A DNA stretch of 36,409 bases from Phenylobacterium sp. (GCF_004299445.1 NZ_SCTC01000059.1:1-36409), one strand, 5' to 3'; shown: positions 1 to 7,233, numbered from the stretch's first letter. Numbers and translations: made by a program. Notes: generated from the letters alone by a model not told the origin.

Positions 1-1016
1 TTGACCGCGAAGGCGCCCTCGACGCCGAGGCCTGGACGCCAGGCCTCGCCCCCGCGGATCGGGACGCGGGCCACCAGGGTCTGGCTGGCGAAGTCGGCGG
101 TGGGCAGCACGGCGTCGACCCAGCTGGTGACCCGCGCATCGCCCGACAGGCTGCGGACCTCCACCGGCTGACCGACGCGGACCCGCTCGGCGTCGCGCGG
201 ATAGACGAAGAACCCGGCGTAGAGACGGTTGGGATCGGCGACGACGTAGAGCGGCTGTTCGCCGGCCACCCCTCCGACATTGGCGTTCTTCTCGACGATC
301 ACGCCGGAGATCGGGGCCGGGATCGGATAGGTCTGCAGGCTGTTGGCGGACTCCACGCGCGCCAGCACCTGGCCCTTGCGCACCGGCTGGCCCAGCTCCG
401 CGGCAAGCGACATGACCCGGCCCGGATACCAGGCGCGGACCTCGGCCTTGCCCTCGGGGGCGATCTCCACCCGGCCGGAGAGGTCGATGAGTTCGGCGAT
501 GGCGAACGGTCCGGCGCGCTCGCTCTTCACGCCGCCGGCCTGGGCGGCCTGCGCCGAGATCGTGGTGCGGCCCTCGTAGGAGGCATAGGCCCAGCGGTGG
601 GTGCGGCCCCCTTCGACGGCGGTGACCTTGACGTCGAAGGAGTGCGGCTCGGCCACCACGCCCTGGCCGCGGAGGTAGTCCTCCAGCGGGGTGAAGGCGA
701 AGCGGTCCGTCCGGCCGCCCAGTCGCCCCAGCTCGACGGTGAGCTGCACGGCCTTGGGGTCCGCCGGCTTGTCCTTGCGGTAGGCGTAGACGTGGAACTC
801 GGGCGGCACGCCGTCCTCGAAGATGGTCACCTCCAGGGCGAACTCACCGTCGCGGAGCATGCGGCCGCGGTGGGGGCCGCGCTCGTATTCCGGAGCGGCG
901 GCATGGCCGGGCGCCTCCGCCGGCTTGGCCGGTTCGCCGCAGCCGGTCAGCGCCAGGGCTGTCAGGAGGATGAACAGCGGCGCTGAGGCCGCCTTGGAGG
1001 AGGAGAGGGTGTTCAT
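1..1016 (-). CDS. czcB: CzcB-type RND efflux periplasmic adaptor lipoprotein (3' end outside window)
   Basis: This is the membrane-fusion subunit of a tripartite heavy-metal exporter, linking the inner-membrane RND pump to the outer-membrane channel in the periplasm. The frame starts with ATG at 1016 and stays open to base 1, so the C-terminus is missing. The N-terminus has a lipoprotein signal ending in a lipobox (LALTGC, Cys at about residue 26). A soluble domain of about 100 residues follows, as in CzcB-family adaptors, and then the barrel/lipoyl region (VRKGQVLARVES, PISGVIVEKNANVGG). Its start overlaps the stop of the upstream channel gene in an ATGA, so the two are translationally coupled. 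The pump gene (czcA) should lie beyond the window edge. Substrate is inferred as Co/Zn/Cd-like from family type only. Confidence 0.88.
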   Translation of the reverse strand, partial: MNTLSSSKAASAPLFILLTALALTGCGEPAKPAEAPGHAAAPEYERGPHRGRMLRDGEFALEVTIFEDGVPPEFHVYAYRKDKPADPKAVQLTVELGRLGGRTDRFAFTPLEDYLRGQGVVAEPHSFDVKVTAVEGGRTHRWAYASYEGRTTISAQAAQAGGVKSERAGPFAIAELIDLSGRVEIAPEGKAEVRAWYPGRVMSLAAELGQPVRKGQVLARVESANSLQTYPIPAPISGVIVEKNANVGGVAGEQPLYVVADPNRLYAGFFVYPRDAERVRVGQPVEVRSLSGDARVTSWVDAVLPTADFASQTLVARVPIRGGEAWRPGLGVEGAFAV

Positions 1017-2311
1017 CGGCGGGGCTCCGCGCTGGCGGTCTGGGTGACGAAGGCGGCGTGGCGGCCGGTGAGGCGGTCGAGGGCGGCCTGATCGAGATGG
1101 TATTGCCTGAGCACCGCGAGGCGGCGGGCGCGGGCGTCGAAGAGGGCGCGCTCCGCCTCGGCGACATCGAGGTACTGGAAGCCGCCGCGAGTGAAGCCCG
1201 CGCGCACCTGCTCCACCGCGCGGATGGCGGCCGGGATCACCTCGGTGCGGATGCGCTCGGACTCACGGGCGGACGCGGTCATGCGGCGCGTGAGGCGGGC
1301 GATCTCTCGCTCGCGGGAGAGCCGCGCCGCCTCGATCTCCACCTCGGCGGCGGTGCGCTCGGCCTGGGCGCGCTCGACGCCGGCCTTGTTGGTGTCGTAG
1401 CGCCGAAGCGGAATGGACCCGCCAACCACGAAGGCCACGTCGTCGCCCTGGCCCAGGTAGCGCACCCCGGCGCGGACCGTCGGGTCTGTCACCGTCTTGG
1501 ATTGCTCCACGCGGACCGCGGCGATGGCCAGGTCCCGTTCGGCCGTGAGCAACTGCAGGTCGGCGACCTCGGCGGTGGGCGCGGCGACCGGCGGGGGCAC
1601 CTCGAAGAACAGCTTGAGGTCGAGGCTGTAGTTTGCGCCAGCGCCCCAATAGGCGGCCAGCCGGGCGCGCGCGGCCTCGGCGGCGGCGCGGGCCTCGTCG
1701 CGGGCGATCTCCGCCTGGGCGGTGACGGCTTCCGCCCGGCTGCCGGCGAACAACGGGTCGCGGGCGCTCTTCACCCGGCGGTCGACGTCGCGCTGGGCGC
1801 CCTGCACGGCGATCAGCCGGGCGTCGGCGATCACCAGCTCGGCGTCCGCAGCCAGGGCCTCGGCGTAGGCGACCTGCACGTCGCGCAGCACATCCAGGGT
1901 CCGGACGGCGCCGCGCCAGCGCGCGACCTCCAGCTGGCCGCGCGCCAGGACCGTGCGCGCCTCCCGCTTGCCGCCGCGCTCCAGCGTCTGCTGGTAGGAG
2001 ACGGTGGATTCGGTCCGGTCGACGAGGGAATAGGCGCCGGTCCCGGCGAAGTTCTCCAGCTCGACGCCGAGGGTCGGGTTGGGCTTCAGGCCGGCCTGCC
2101 GGATCGCCGCCTGACCGGCGAGGACACGGGCGTCAAGCGCGGCGCGGCTGGGGTCGAAGGCCGCGGCGCGCGCCAGGGCCTCGGAGAGGCTGAGCGGCGC
2201 CGGGGTTTGAGCGCCGGCGCCGGAGGCGGCCAGGACGCCCGCGGCGAGCGCTGCGCCGGCCAGCCAGGCGCGGGGGCGCGGCGGCCAGGGTGCGCCAGAA
2301 ATCGTAGGCAT
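1013..2311 (-). CDS. czcC: TolC/CzcC-family outer-membrane efflux channel
   Basis: This is the outer-membrane channel of the same RND exporter, about 432 residues, a normal length for CzcC. The chosen ATG at 2311 is followed by a clear signal peptide (hydrophobic run LAGAALAAGVLAASG, cleavage near GAGAQ). An upstream ATG at 2446 would bury this signal and overlap the preceding gene, so it was not used; no strong Shine-Dalgarno is visible at 2311. Two OEP repeats can be seen: LSLSEALARAA with NPTLGVELENF in the first half, and VRAGVRYLGQ followed by IPLRRYDTNKAGVERAQAE in the second. The stop overlaps the adaptor start by four bases. Gene order is small His-rich protein, channel, adaptor, as in czcICB operons. 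Confidence 0.9.
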   Translation of the reverse strand: MPTISGAPWPPRPRAWLAGAALAAGVLAASGAGAQTPAPLSLSEALARAAAFDPSRAALDARVLAGQAAIRQAGLKPNPTLGVELENFAGTGAYSLVDRTESTVSYQQTLERGGKREARTVLARGQLEVARWRGAVRTLDVLRDVQVAYAEALAADAELVIADARLIAVQGAQRDVDRRVKSARDPLFAGSRAEAVTAQAEIARDEARAAAEAARARLAAYWGAGANYSLDLKLFFEVPPPVAAPTAEVADLQLLTAERDLAIAAVRVEQSKTVTDPTVRAGVRYLGQGDDVAFVVGGSIPLRRYDTNKAGVERAQAERTAAEVEIEAARLSREREIARLTRRMTASARESERIRTEVIPAAIRAVEQVRAGFTRGGFQYLDVAEAERALFDARARRLAVLRQYHLDQAALDRLTGRHAAFVTQTASAEPRR

Positions 2312-2369
2312 GGGAGATGTCTCGCAAACGGTCGTGACAGGGCGCGCCGCATCACGAGACGCGGGCGTT

Positions 2370-2789
2370 TCAGACGCGGATTGCGTTGGCCTTGGGAGGG
2401 CGTTCCAGGCCTCCAGGCCTGACTCCCCTGGCACAGGCGTCGCCAAGGTAGGGCTGGGAAACCGCCACGATCAACACCAAGGCGTCGGTTTCGCCGGTGC
2501 TGTTGATTGAGCCTGTAGGTCCATCGACATGGTGGTGGCCAGGGCCGGATTGGTGATTGTTAGGGGACTGACCTGGGCTGTCCCGATCACCGTCGCTCTG
2601 GTGATCTGGTTGGTGGTTGTCCTCCCCTGCGATGAGCGTGAGCTGCATGTCATGCTCATGGGGTGTTTGCGCGGCGTGCTGGACACGGTTCACGACGCCG
2701 GCGGCCGACATCGCCGCGAACACGACCGCGAGCGCCACGCAGAGCGTCGCGAGCCATGATCGTGCTGGCGGTGTTAGACCCCGTCCCAT
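2370..2789 (-). CDS. Small His-rich exported protein (CzcI-like)
   Basis: About 139 residues with an N-terminal hydrophobic signal or anchor (LATLCVALAVVFAAMSAAGVV). The middle is rich in His and Asp (HEHD, HQPDHQSDGD, GPGHHHVDGP), and the tail carries GLERPPKA. Proteins of this shape precede czcC in many metal-resistance operons and are thought to bind metal or modulate expression; that role is inferred here. The ATG at 2789 is preferred because AGGA lies a few bases upstream; a start at 2825 would add twelve residues. It lies 58 bp before the channel gene on the same strand. The ERPPK tail recurs in the exported protein at 5985-6350. Confidence 0.7.
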   Translation of the reverse strand: MGRGLTPPARSWLATLCVALAVVFAAMSAAGVVNRVQHAAQTPHEHDMQLTLIAGEDNHQPDHQSDGDRDSPGQSPNNHQSGPGHHHVDGPTGSINSTGETDALVLIVAVSQPYLGDACARGVRPGGLERPPKANAIRV

Positions 2790-2933
2790 AGTGTCCTGCT
2801 TAGGGACGCGAAACGCTCGTAGCAAGCCGGAAACCTGAACCGCCGGTAGCGTATGGCGGCGGCAGGTGATGTCTCTGTTATAGGTTTCGCTCAGAGTTTG
2901 AGGATCTCGCGCGCCTCTGGCGGCCTGACGTCG

Positions 2934-3035
2934 TCAGTCAAGCGGAACCAGTTTTCTGATAACGTCGATCCACAGCAGATCGGGAAACGCCTTGCCCCAC
3001 AGGCCTTCCACGCCATTGATTTCGCATAAGATATA
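2934..3035 (-). pseudogene. Possible C-terminal gene remnant, unidentified
   Basis: A short minus-strand frame between two stops reads like the end of a real globular protein (EGLWGKAFPDLLW, then IDVIRKLVPLD and a stop). No convincing start codon or Shine-Dalgarno precedes it. The surroundings are locally AT-richer (a TATATT stretch near 3031), as at some insertion junctions. I do not recognise the family. It may simply be chance coding. Confidence 0.2.
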
Positions 3036-3076
3036 TTAGGCGCGAAATGTCTGTAGCCGGATAGAGATGTCACGTA

Positions 3077-3448
3077 TCAGACCCCGGCTTGCTGACACAC
3101 CCGTTGGCACGCCGCAGTTAGCTGCGCCGGCATGATGGGCTTGGTGACCACGGGAAATTGCGACTGCCCGTTCAGCATGTCCGAATTCGCGGTCACGAAC
3201 ACCACGGGAATGTCAGCCATCTCAGCCAGGATTGCGTCAACCGCCTCAAGGCCGGTGCCATCGAGGATCCGCAGGTCCGCGGTGATCAGGTCGGGGCGAT
3301 GGTCTTTCGCGCACTGCAGAGCCTGACGCGGCGATGTCGCCCAATCAAAGCTCTCAAAGCCCTGGTCACTGAGAAGCGCCTCGATCTCGATTGAGATCAG
3401 AGCCTCGTCCTCGATGATCAGTACATGACGTCCGAGCGCCCAGCCCAC
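3077..3448 (-). CDS. Single-domain response regulator (CheY-like receiver)
   Basis: A stand-alone REC domain of 123 residues with no output domain. The acidic pocket is EDE at 13-15, the phospho-acceptor is Asp58 (ITADLRILDG), the switch Thr is at 86 (FVTAN) and the conserved Lys at 103 (TKPI). It would accept phosphate from a histidine kinase not encoded nearby. The start is GTG at 3448, with AGGGGG about eight bases upstream. It lies four bases after a 51-codon ORF that is itself coupled to the XRE gene at 3605-3835, giving a likely three-gene unit. Function beyond phosphorelay signalling cannot be read. Confidence 0.85.
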   Translation of the reverse strand: MGWALGRHVLIIEDEALISIEIEALLSDQGFESFDWATSPRQALQCAKDHRPDLITADLRILDGTGLEAVDAILAEMADIPVVFVTANSDMLNGQSQFPVVTKPIMPAQLTAACQRVCQQAGV

Positions 3449-3452
3449 GGCG

Positions 3453-3608
3453 TTATCCCCCTGGCCCCTTTAGCTTGCGCCTAGAAGGATGAATCAATTG
3501 TGGAATCTCCGCCAGCGACTTCGTAGCCGCGATCACCAAGAAGCGGCGCGACGTATCAAATTGCCCGGTTTCCAGTTGCGGGAGGTCTGAGGCCCAAGCG
3601 CGCGTCAC
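3453..3608 (-). CDS. Small ORF coupled to XRE regulator, 51 aa
   Basis: A GTG-initiated frame whose start overlaps the XRE stop in a GTGA. It ends four bases before the receiver gene. The peptide contains LETGQFDTSRRFLVIAATK and ends with a basic stretch. No family was recognised. Overlap on one side and near-abutment on the other are the evidence that it is translated. Without it, the XRE and receiver genes would be separated by about 156 bases. Confidence 0.45.
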   Translation of the reverse strand: MTRAWASDLPQLETGQFDTSRRFLVIAATKSLAEIPQLIHPSRRKLKGPGG

Positions 3609-3835
3609 TGGCCCGACTTAGGTAAATCCTCAGCCGCCAAGAAGTCTGCTAGCGTTACGCCCATGGCCTCTGCGAGCCGCGCCAGAATGGCGACCGTCGG
3701 ACTGCTGGTCCCACGCTCGATCCGCCCCAAGTGCCGCATGGCCAGGCCAGCCTCCCCGGCAAGGTCCTCCTGGGTCAACTTGCGCGCCAACCTGAGACGC
3801 CGCACGTTGCGCCCGACGACCCTATTCCAATTCAT
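3605..3835 (-). CDS. XRE-family HTH regulator, 76 aa
   Basis: A compact lambda-repressor/Cro-type DNA-binding protein, essentially one helix-turn-helix domain. The HTH core is LTQEDLAGEAGLAMRHLGRI, followed by ERGTSSPTVAILARLAEAMGV. It is divergent from the XRE gene at 3932, and an 18-bp perfect palindrome lies between them, so autoregulation is likely. Its stop overlaps the GTG of a 51-codon ORF that leads into a receiver-domain gene. Targets beyond its own promoter are not visible. Confidence 0.85.
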   Translation of the reverse strand: MNWNRVVGRNVRRLRLARKLTQEDLAGEAGLAMRHLGRIERGTSSPTVAILARLAEAMGVTLADFLAAEDLPKSGQ

Positions 3836-3868
3836 GCACGATGGATTTAACGGTGCGTCGACAACTTC

Positions 3869-3886
3869 TAGGACATATATGTCCTA
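3869..3886. promoter_or_regulatory. 18-bp perfect palindromic operator between divergent XRE genes
   Basis: The sequence TAGGACATATATGTCCTA is its own reverse complement over 18 bases. It lies 34 bases upstream of one XRE start (3835, minus) and 46 bases upstream of the other (3932, plus). This placement suits a dimeric HTH repressor controlling both directions. Which of the two proteins binds is unknown. Confidence 0.7.
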
Positions 3887-3931
3887 TCAGTGGGATGGCG
3901 GTTGGATTTGGCCCCCGAGAAGAGGTTTCAC

Positions 3932-4369
3932 ATGGGCTCGGAGCCAGCTCAGGTCGATATCCACGTCGGCAATCGCCTTCGGCTGAGGCGTCGGCAGCTC
4001 GGCATGAGCCAGGAACGCTTGGCCTGCGGTCTTGGCCTGACCTTCCAGCAAGTCCAAAAATACGAACGTGGGGCGAACCGCATCAGCGCTTCAAAACTCT
4101 ATGAGGCCGCCCGATGTCTGGGGGTGCCGGTCAGTCATTTCTTCGAAGGTCTGAGGGATCCGGCGACGCCCGATGGCGACGCCTATGCGAAGGCCTGGAG
4201 CGGCGTGGTCGAGGAGCTTCTCGCGGAACCCAACGGCAAGGCGCTGGCGGAGGCCTTCCTGAGCATCCGAAGGCGAAGCGTCCGAAAAGGTCTCGCCGAC
4301 CTGGCCAGGGAAATCGCCGCCAATGATGACCCGTCGCCCAATCCCAAGGGCCGGTCAAAGCCTGAGTGA
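3932..4369 (+). CDS. XRE-family HTH regulator, 145 aa
   Basis: A helix-turn-helix repressor with the DNA-binding domain at the N-terminus (IHVGNRLRLRRRQLGMSQER, then LTFQQVQKYERGANRISASK) and a C-terminal helical extension (VVEELLAEPNGKALAEAFLSI). This layout matches the larger alphaproteobacterial XRE proteins. The ATG at 3932 is chosen because AGAGG sits seven bases upstream; an in-frame start at 3890 would overlap the palindrome spacer. It is divergent from the 76-residue XRE gene. No metabolic or phage target can be deduced. Confidence 0.87.
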   Translation: MGSEPAQVDIHVGNRLRLRRRQLGMSQERLACGLGLTFQQVQKYERGANRISASKLYEAARCLGVPVSHFFEGLRDPATPDGDAYAKAWSGVVEELLAEPNGKALAEAFLSIRRRSVRKGLADLAREIAANDDPSPNPKGRSKPE

Positions 4370-4406
4370 GCAAGTGAAGTTTCGTCGCAGAGACCTACTC
4401 TAAGCG

Positions 4407-4544
4407 ATGCCCCTCGCTGGCCTCGGCGGCGTGATGGCCTGCATCCTCACGGACGCCTCCGCATGGATGCCGTTTTGGGTCGTGGGTTCCGGCTTGGCCA
4501 TAGCCGCCTACTTGGCGATCGAGCGCTACCGACCGCGTGCGTAG
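4407..4544 (+). CDS. Possible small membrane protein, 45 aa
   Basis: An ATG frame of 45 residues with one predicted membrane span (WMPFWVVGSGLAIAAYLAIE) and a basic tail. It lies between the XRE gene and the abiEii fragment in a region of rearranged DNA. No family and no clear Shine-Dalgarno were seen. It may be a real small protein or chance. Confidence 0.3.
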   Translation: MPLAGLGGVMACILTDASAWMPFWVVGSGLAIAAYLAIERYRPRA

Positions 4545-4565
4545 CGGCGCCGATCGCGCTATTTG

Positions 4566-4725
4566 CTGCCGCAGGACCCGACCGTCCAGGCCTTCATCGG
4601 CACGCAGGTCTACCTCGACCACAAGGCCAAGCGCTTCCCTAAGGCCGACAACCCCGTTATCGCCGAGAACGAAGCCGTCGTCCTGAGCGCCCCCGGCGTC
4701 CGCCAGACACTCCAGAAGGCCTATG
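4566..4725 (+). pseudogene. 5'-truncated abiEii toxin fragment
   Basis: This 160-bp stretch aligns without gaps to 29091-29250, the C-terminal part of the intact AbiEii nucleotidyltransferase gene (shared QDPTVQAFIGTQ, YLDHKAKRFPKADNP, VIAENEA). The nucleotidyltransferase core is absent, so it cannot be active. Homology begins abruptly after a short ORF and ends just before the 3' end of the XRE gene at 4737. It marks a second, decayed copy of the abiEii-trbB junction. Confidence 0.9.
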
Positions 4726-4736
4726 CCAGCGCCCCG

Positions 4737-4991
4737 TCAGACACCCTGGCGTTCAGCGCCCCGGAGCCGGACGCCCGGTCCGCCTATTTCGTCTGCGCCC
4801 AGAAATAACACCCCGTTGGTCTCAAGAGCGCGCTGGACCGCATCGACATTGGCCGCCGAACTACGGCCAGGGCCCAGCTCGCTTTCCATGCGCCGAATTG
4901 TTTGGAGGGATAGTCCCGCGGCGTGCGCGAGTTCGGCGCCATTCCAGCCCAGAAGCGCGCGCGCCGCACGGATTTGCGAGGCCGTCACCAT
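4737..4991 (-). CDS. Small XRE-family HTH regulator, 84 aa
   Basis: A short DNA-binding protein with the HTH in the first 45 residues (SQIRAARALLGWNGAELAHA, AGLSLQTIRRMES) and a C-terminal ALETNGVLFLG segment typical of small phage- or ICE-borne XRE proteins. It is divergent from the Tat-signal protein at 5089; the roughly 97-bp spacer has AT-rich TTTTAG/CTAAAA elements and two TGATC repeats. It sits inside the interrupted abiEii-trbB relic, so it arrived as part of an insertion or replaced the original sequence. Confidence 0.8.
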   Translation of the reverse strand: MVTASQIRAARALLGWNGAELAHAAGLSLQTIRRMESELGPGRSSAANVDAVQRALETNGVLFLGADEIGGPGVRLRGAERQGV

Positions 4992-5022
4992 CTTGGAGCA
5001 CTTTTAACGTCACGCATGGTAT

Positions 5023-5061
5023 TTTTAGATTGATCTTTCGGAGTGATCCTCGATACTAAAA
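5023..5061. promoter_or_regulatory. Candidate operator/promoter region between XRE and Tat-signal genes
   Basis: AT-rich island in otherwise GC-rich DNA. TTTTAG (5023-5028) and CTAAAA (5056-5061) are inverted repeats, and TGATCTTTCG (5031) and TGATCCTCGA (5044) are near-direct repeats. It lies between two divergent starts. Binding by the neighbouring XRE protein is an inference. Confidence 0.35.
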
Positions 5062-5088
5062 GACTAACACAGCCGGAGAAGCTTGGTC

Positions 5089-5595
5089 ATGGGCTCGCGT
5101 CGAGAGACCGGGGGCGAGAGCCTGCGCCTGCCTCGAATGTCCCGAAGAGCCGTCCTTGGCGGGACCTCAGTCGCCGCCTTGGCCCCACAGTCCGCCTTAG
5201 CAGCGCCAACCACGCCAACTGTACCCGACGACGCCACGCGGCAGTGCGCCCGCTGGCTGCATCTGAACGGGCGTATCGAACGTCTTCAAGATCGCTGGGC
5301 GAAACTTGAAGCCTGGCTGGCCCGGGAACACGGCTGGCTCACGCTCAGCCCGGCCGAGCAGCAGGCGCTGCCCTGGTCGCGAGAACTGCACGACATCGAC
5401 GGTTGCCTCGATCTTCTATTCGAACAGCGTGAAGCGCTCCTAGACAGCCTTCCGACCCGTTCCGCGAACCTCCCCTCGGTCGTCGCCAGATTGGCCGTGG
5501 TGGAGCGGTTGATCTGGAGCCACGACCAACCCGAGGCCTACGCCTTGATCACCGGCTGCCTTCAGGATCTCAAGGCTTTGTCCCCGCAAGCCTGA
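5089..5595 (+). CDS. Exported hypothetical protein with Tat-like signal
   Basis: A 168-residue protein of unknown function. The N-terminus has a twin-arginine-like motif (MSRRAVLGG) followed by a hydrophobic stretch ending in SALAAP, so Tat export is plausible. The mature part is helical and rich in Trp and charged residues (LNGRIERLQDRWAKLEAWLA, later LIWSHDQPEAY). No catalytic motif is visible. The ATG at 5089 is preferred over TTG at 5083 because GGAGAA lies eight bases before it. It is divergent from the XRE gene at 4737-4991, which probably controls it. Both sit between the abiEii and trbB fragments, so they look like inserted cargo. Confidence 0.65.
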   Translation: MGSRRETGGESLRLPRMSRRAVLGGTSVAALAPQSALAAPTTPTVPDDATRQCARWLHLNGRIERLQDRWAKLEAWLAREHGWLTLSPAEQQALPWSRELHDIDGCLDLLFEQREALLDSLPTRSANLPSVVARLAVVERLIWSHDQPEAYALITGCLQDLKALSPQA

Positions 5596-5624
5596 CACGC
5601 CGTAGGCCGCGCGAGTCGCAGCGC

Positions 5625-5884
5625 CTAAGCGGCCCACAACTCGTAGCCGCCCTCCCCCAGCCCGTCACCCGCACGATGTCTGAGACTCTACGGCCGCCAG
5701 GGGTGCGGGAAATGTGGATGACGAGATCAATGGCCTGGCCGATGGCGCGGTGCGGGATACGCTGGGTCACCTCCCCGATCAGATCTTCAAGGCGGCTGAG
5801 GCCTCCGCCGCGCCGTTGGCGTGCAGCGTGGGGAGGCCGCCGGGGTGTCCGGTGTTCCAGGCCTTCAGCGGGATCACGCTCGCG
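5625..5884 (-). pseudogene. trbB 3'-end fragment with frameshifts
   Basis: Minus-strand remains of a conjugative-transfer ATPase. The pieces LKAWNTGHPGGL, then LSRLEDLIGEVTQRIPHRAI, then GRRVSDIVRV match the C-terminal part of the intact TrbB at 29364-30323. A one-base deletion near 5810-5820 shifts frame between HAN and LSRLEDL. A second frame change at a G-run near 5655 leads to an ending GEGGYELWAA and a TAG at 5625-5627. Walker A and everything upstream is missing, and homology stops near 5884. It is clearly non-functional, and together with 4566-4725 it forms a relic junction. Confidence 0.88.
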
Positions 5885-5984
5885 CTGATGGGCATGGGCC
5901 ACGCAGTCGCGCGTAATCCCACGGGGCGGCGTCGTTCGACGTCCCGATGGGGAATGGACGGCCTGACGGGCGGAAAATGGTCTC

Positions 5985-6350
5985 ATGGCGCGCATTCTTA
6001 TCGCCATTCTTGCCCTTCTGGCCCTCGCGGCCAGCCCGATCACCGCTTCGGCGGCGCCGATGGCCTGCGGCATGGATAGCCCCCAGGGCGCCACGTCCAG
6101 CATGGCGTCGATGGATCCGTCCGCCGATCGGCACGTCGCGCCCGTCAAGTCCGATCCGTGTTGCGACAAGGTGTTAAACGGCTGCGCCAAGACCTGTTCG
6201 ATGACCTGCACGAGCGGCCTGGCTGTTCTAGTGGCGCTGTCGAGCATCGCGGTATTCCAAACCGCCATGACGCTCGACCCGCCGAAAAGTTCGGCTTGGC
6301 GTTCCCACGTGCTCATTGGGCCTGAACGACCTCCGAAATCGCTGGCCTGA
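5985..6350 (+). CDS. Small exported Met/Cys-rich protein
   Basis: A 121-residue protein with a signal peptide (ILIAILALLALAASPITASA). The mature region is rich in Met and Cys (MACGMDS, MASMDPSADRH, DPCCDKVLNGCAKTCSMTC), with a second hydrophobic segment and a GPERPPKSLA tail. Such proteins occur at the head of Cu/Ag and Czc-type operons; metal binding in the periplasm is inferred from composition. It is the first plus-strand gene after the trbB relic and probably leads the cus gene set. The ERPPK tail is shared with the protein at 2370-2789. Confidence 0.7.
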   Translation: MARILIAILALLALAASPITASAAPMACGMDSPQGATSSMASMDPSADRHVAPVKSDPCCDKVLNGCAKTCSMTCTSGLAVLVALSSIAVFQTAMTLDPPKSSAWRSHVLIGPERPPKSLA

Positions 6351-6501
6351 AGCCGACGGCGGCCGCCGTCGGTTCCGCCGCGCCGCTGGTGGTGCGGTCG
6401 CGCGCCTGGACTGTCAGGCGTGAGACCTGGTTCCGCCCCGGCGTCGTCCCGCCAAGACGGCCCGACCGTCTGGCGAAACCATAGATTTCGGGGAAACCCC
6501 C

Positions 6502-6702
6502 ATGATCACTCGCTTAATCCTCACCGCCCTGACGCTCAGCCTGCCGCTGGCGATCGGGGCCTGCGCCGCCTCAGGAATGGACGGGGCGTCCGCCTACCGC
6601 ATCGGGCCGCCGCCCTCGAACGCCAAGGACGTCTTCCGCACCGTGGTCAGGACGCCGCTTGCGGCAGACGCCGCCGCGGTCGAGCAAGAGCGTCCTCGCT
6701 GA
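6502..6702 (+). CDS. Small exported lipoprotein-like protein, short paralogue of the 7362 gene
   Basis: A 66-residue protein with a hydrophobic N-terminus ending in a possible lipobox-like site (LPLAIGACAAS). The mature part has YRIGPPPSNAKDVFRTVVR, which closely resembles YRTSPPSSNPHDVFRTLIK in the protein at 7362-7655. Unlike that paralogue it lacks the Cys/Met-rich tail and stops early. GGGGAA six bases before the ATG supports the start. It may be a duplicate that lost its metal-binding end; the downstream sequence shows no convincing continuation in another frame. Confidence 0.6.
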   Translation: MITRLILTALTLSLPLAIGACAASGMDGASAYRIGPPPSNAKDVFRTVVRTPLAADAAAVEQERPR

Positions 6703-6840
6703 CGGCCAGCGGCATGGCGCCCGCCAAGGGCGCCATGCCGGGGTCGGCGCCTTCGTGCAAGGCTCCCTTAACGCCGTGCCGGCTACCTTACCGAAACGAA
6801 ACTTGCCCAAGCTCGGAGCCTGGCCTAGGTCTGTCGTCTC

Positions 6841-7233
6841 ATGTGGAACCTGATCCGCAGTCTCTTCGTGGTGCTCGCCCTGACGGGCTTTATCGGCCAG
6901 ACGTCGGCGCGCGCCATGCCGATGACCATGACTGCTATGACGGACGTCGTCTCGGCCGCTGCTCAGACTGCGCCAGCCATGATGAACTGCGCCGACATGC
7001 CGGGCATGGCCAAGGCGCCAGCCGCCAAGGCGCCGATCCAGGCGCCCTGCACGGGCATGACGGCCGACTGCATCGGCAAGATGGGCTGCGCGACGGTGGC
7101 GACGCCGCCCCCGGCTTCGATCGGCGTGTTCGGCCCCGCGGCCTATGAGAGTGTGACCTTCGCCAGCATCGACCAGATGCGCGAGGGCGTCACCGCGCCC
7201 CGCCTCTACCACCCTCCCAGACCGCTGGCCTGA
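6841..7233 (+). CDS. Small exported Met-rich protein
   Basis: A 130-residue protein with a signal peptide (NLIRSLFVVLALTGFIGQTS, cleavage near ARA). It is rich in Met and has paired Cys (MPMTMTAMTD, MMNCADMPGMAKAP, CTGMTADCIGKMGC), a composition typical of copper- or silver-binding periplasmic proteins. The C-terminus is APRLYHPPRPLA. Spacing and strand place it in the same run as the cus genes. No enzymatic motif is seen, and the start is supported by the signal peptide rather than by a strong ribosome site. Confidence 0.65.
   Translation: MWNLIRSLFVVLALTGFIGQTSARAMPMTMTAMTDVVSAAAQTAPAMMNCADMPGMAKAPAAKAPIQAPCTGMTADCIGKMGCATVATPPPASIGVFGPAAYESVTFASIDQMREGVTAPRLYHPPRPLA

Noticed and set aside
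1058..2422. 454-codon open frame on the plus strand
   Set aside because: It is antisense to the CzcC-type channel gene; low-complexity Gly/Ala/Arg/Leu composition, no domain; a by-product of GC-rich codon use.
2891..3073. 60-codon minus-strand ORF
   Set aside because: Another frame of the same stretch looks more protein-like, and neither has a ribosome site; kept only as a possible remnant.
4563..4808. The 81-codon frame as an independent gene
   Set aside because: Its first part is a gap-free copy of the AbiEii C-terminus and its last part is antisense to an XRE gene, so it is a truncated relic.
6420..7148. 242-codon plus-strand frame over the small metal genes
   Set aside because: It runs out of frame through two genes with signal peptides and ribosome sites, and has shuffled Arg/Gly-rich composition.
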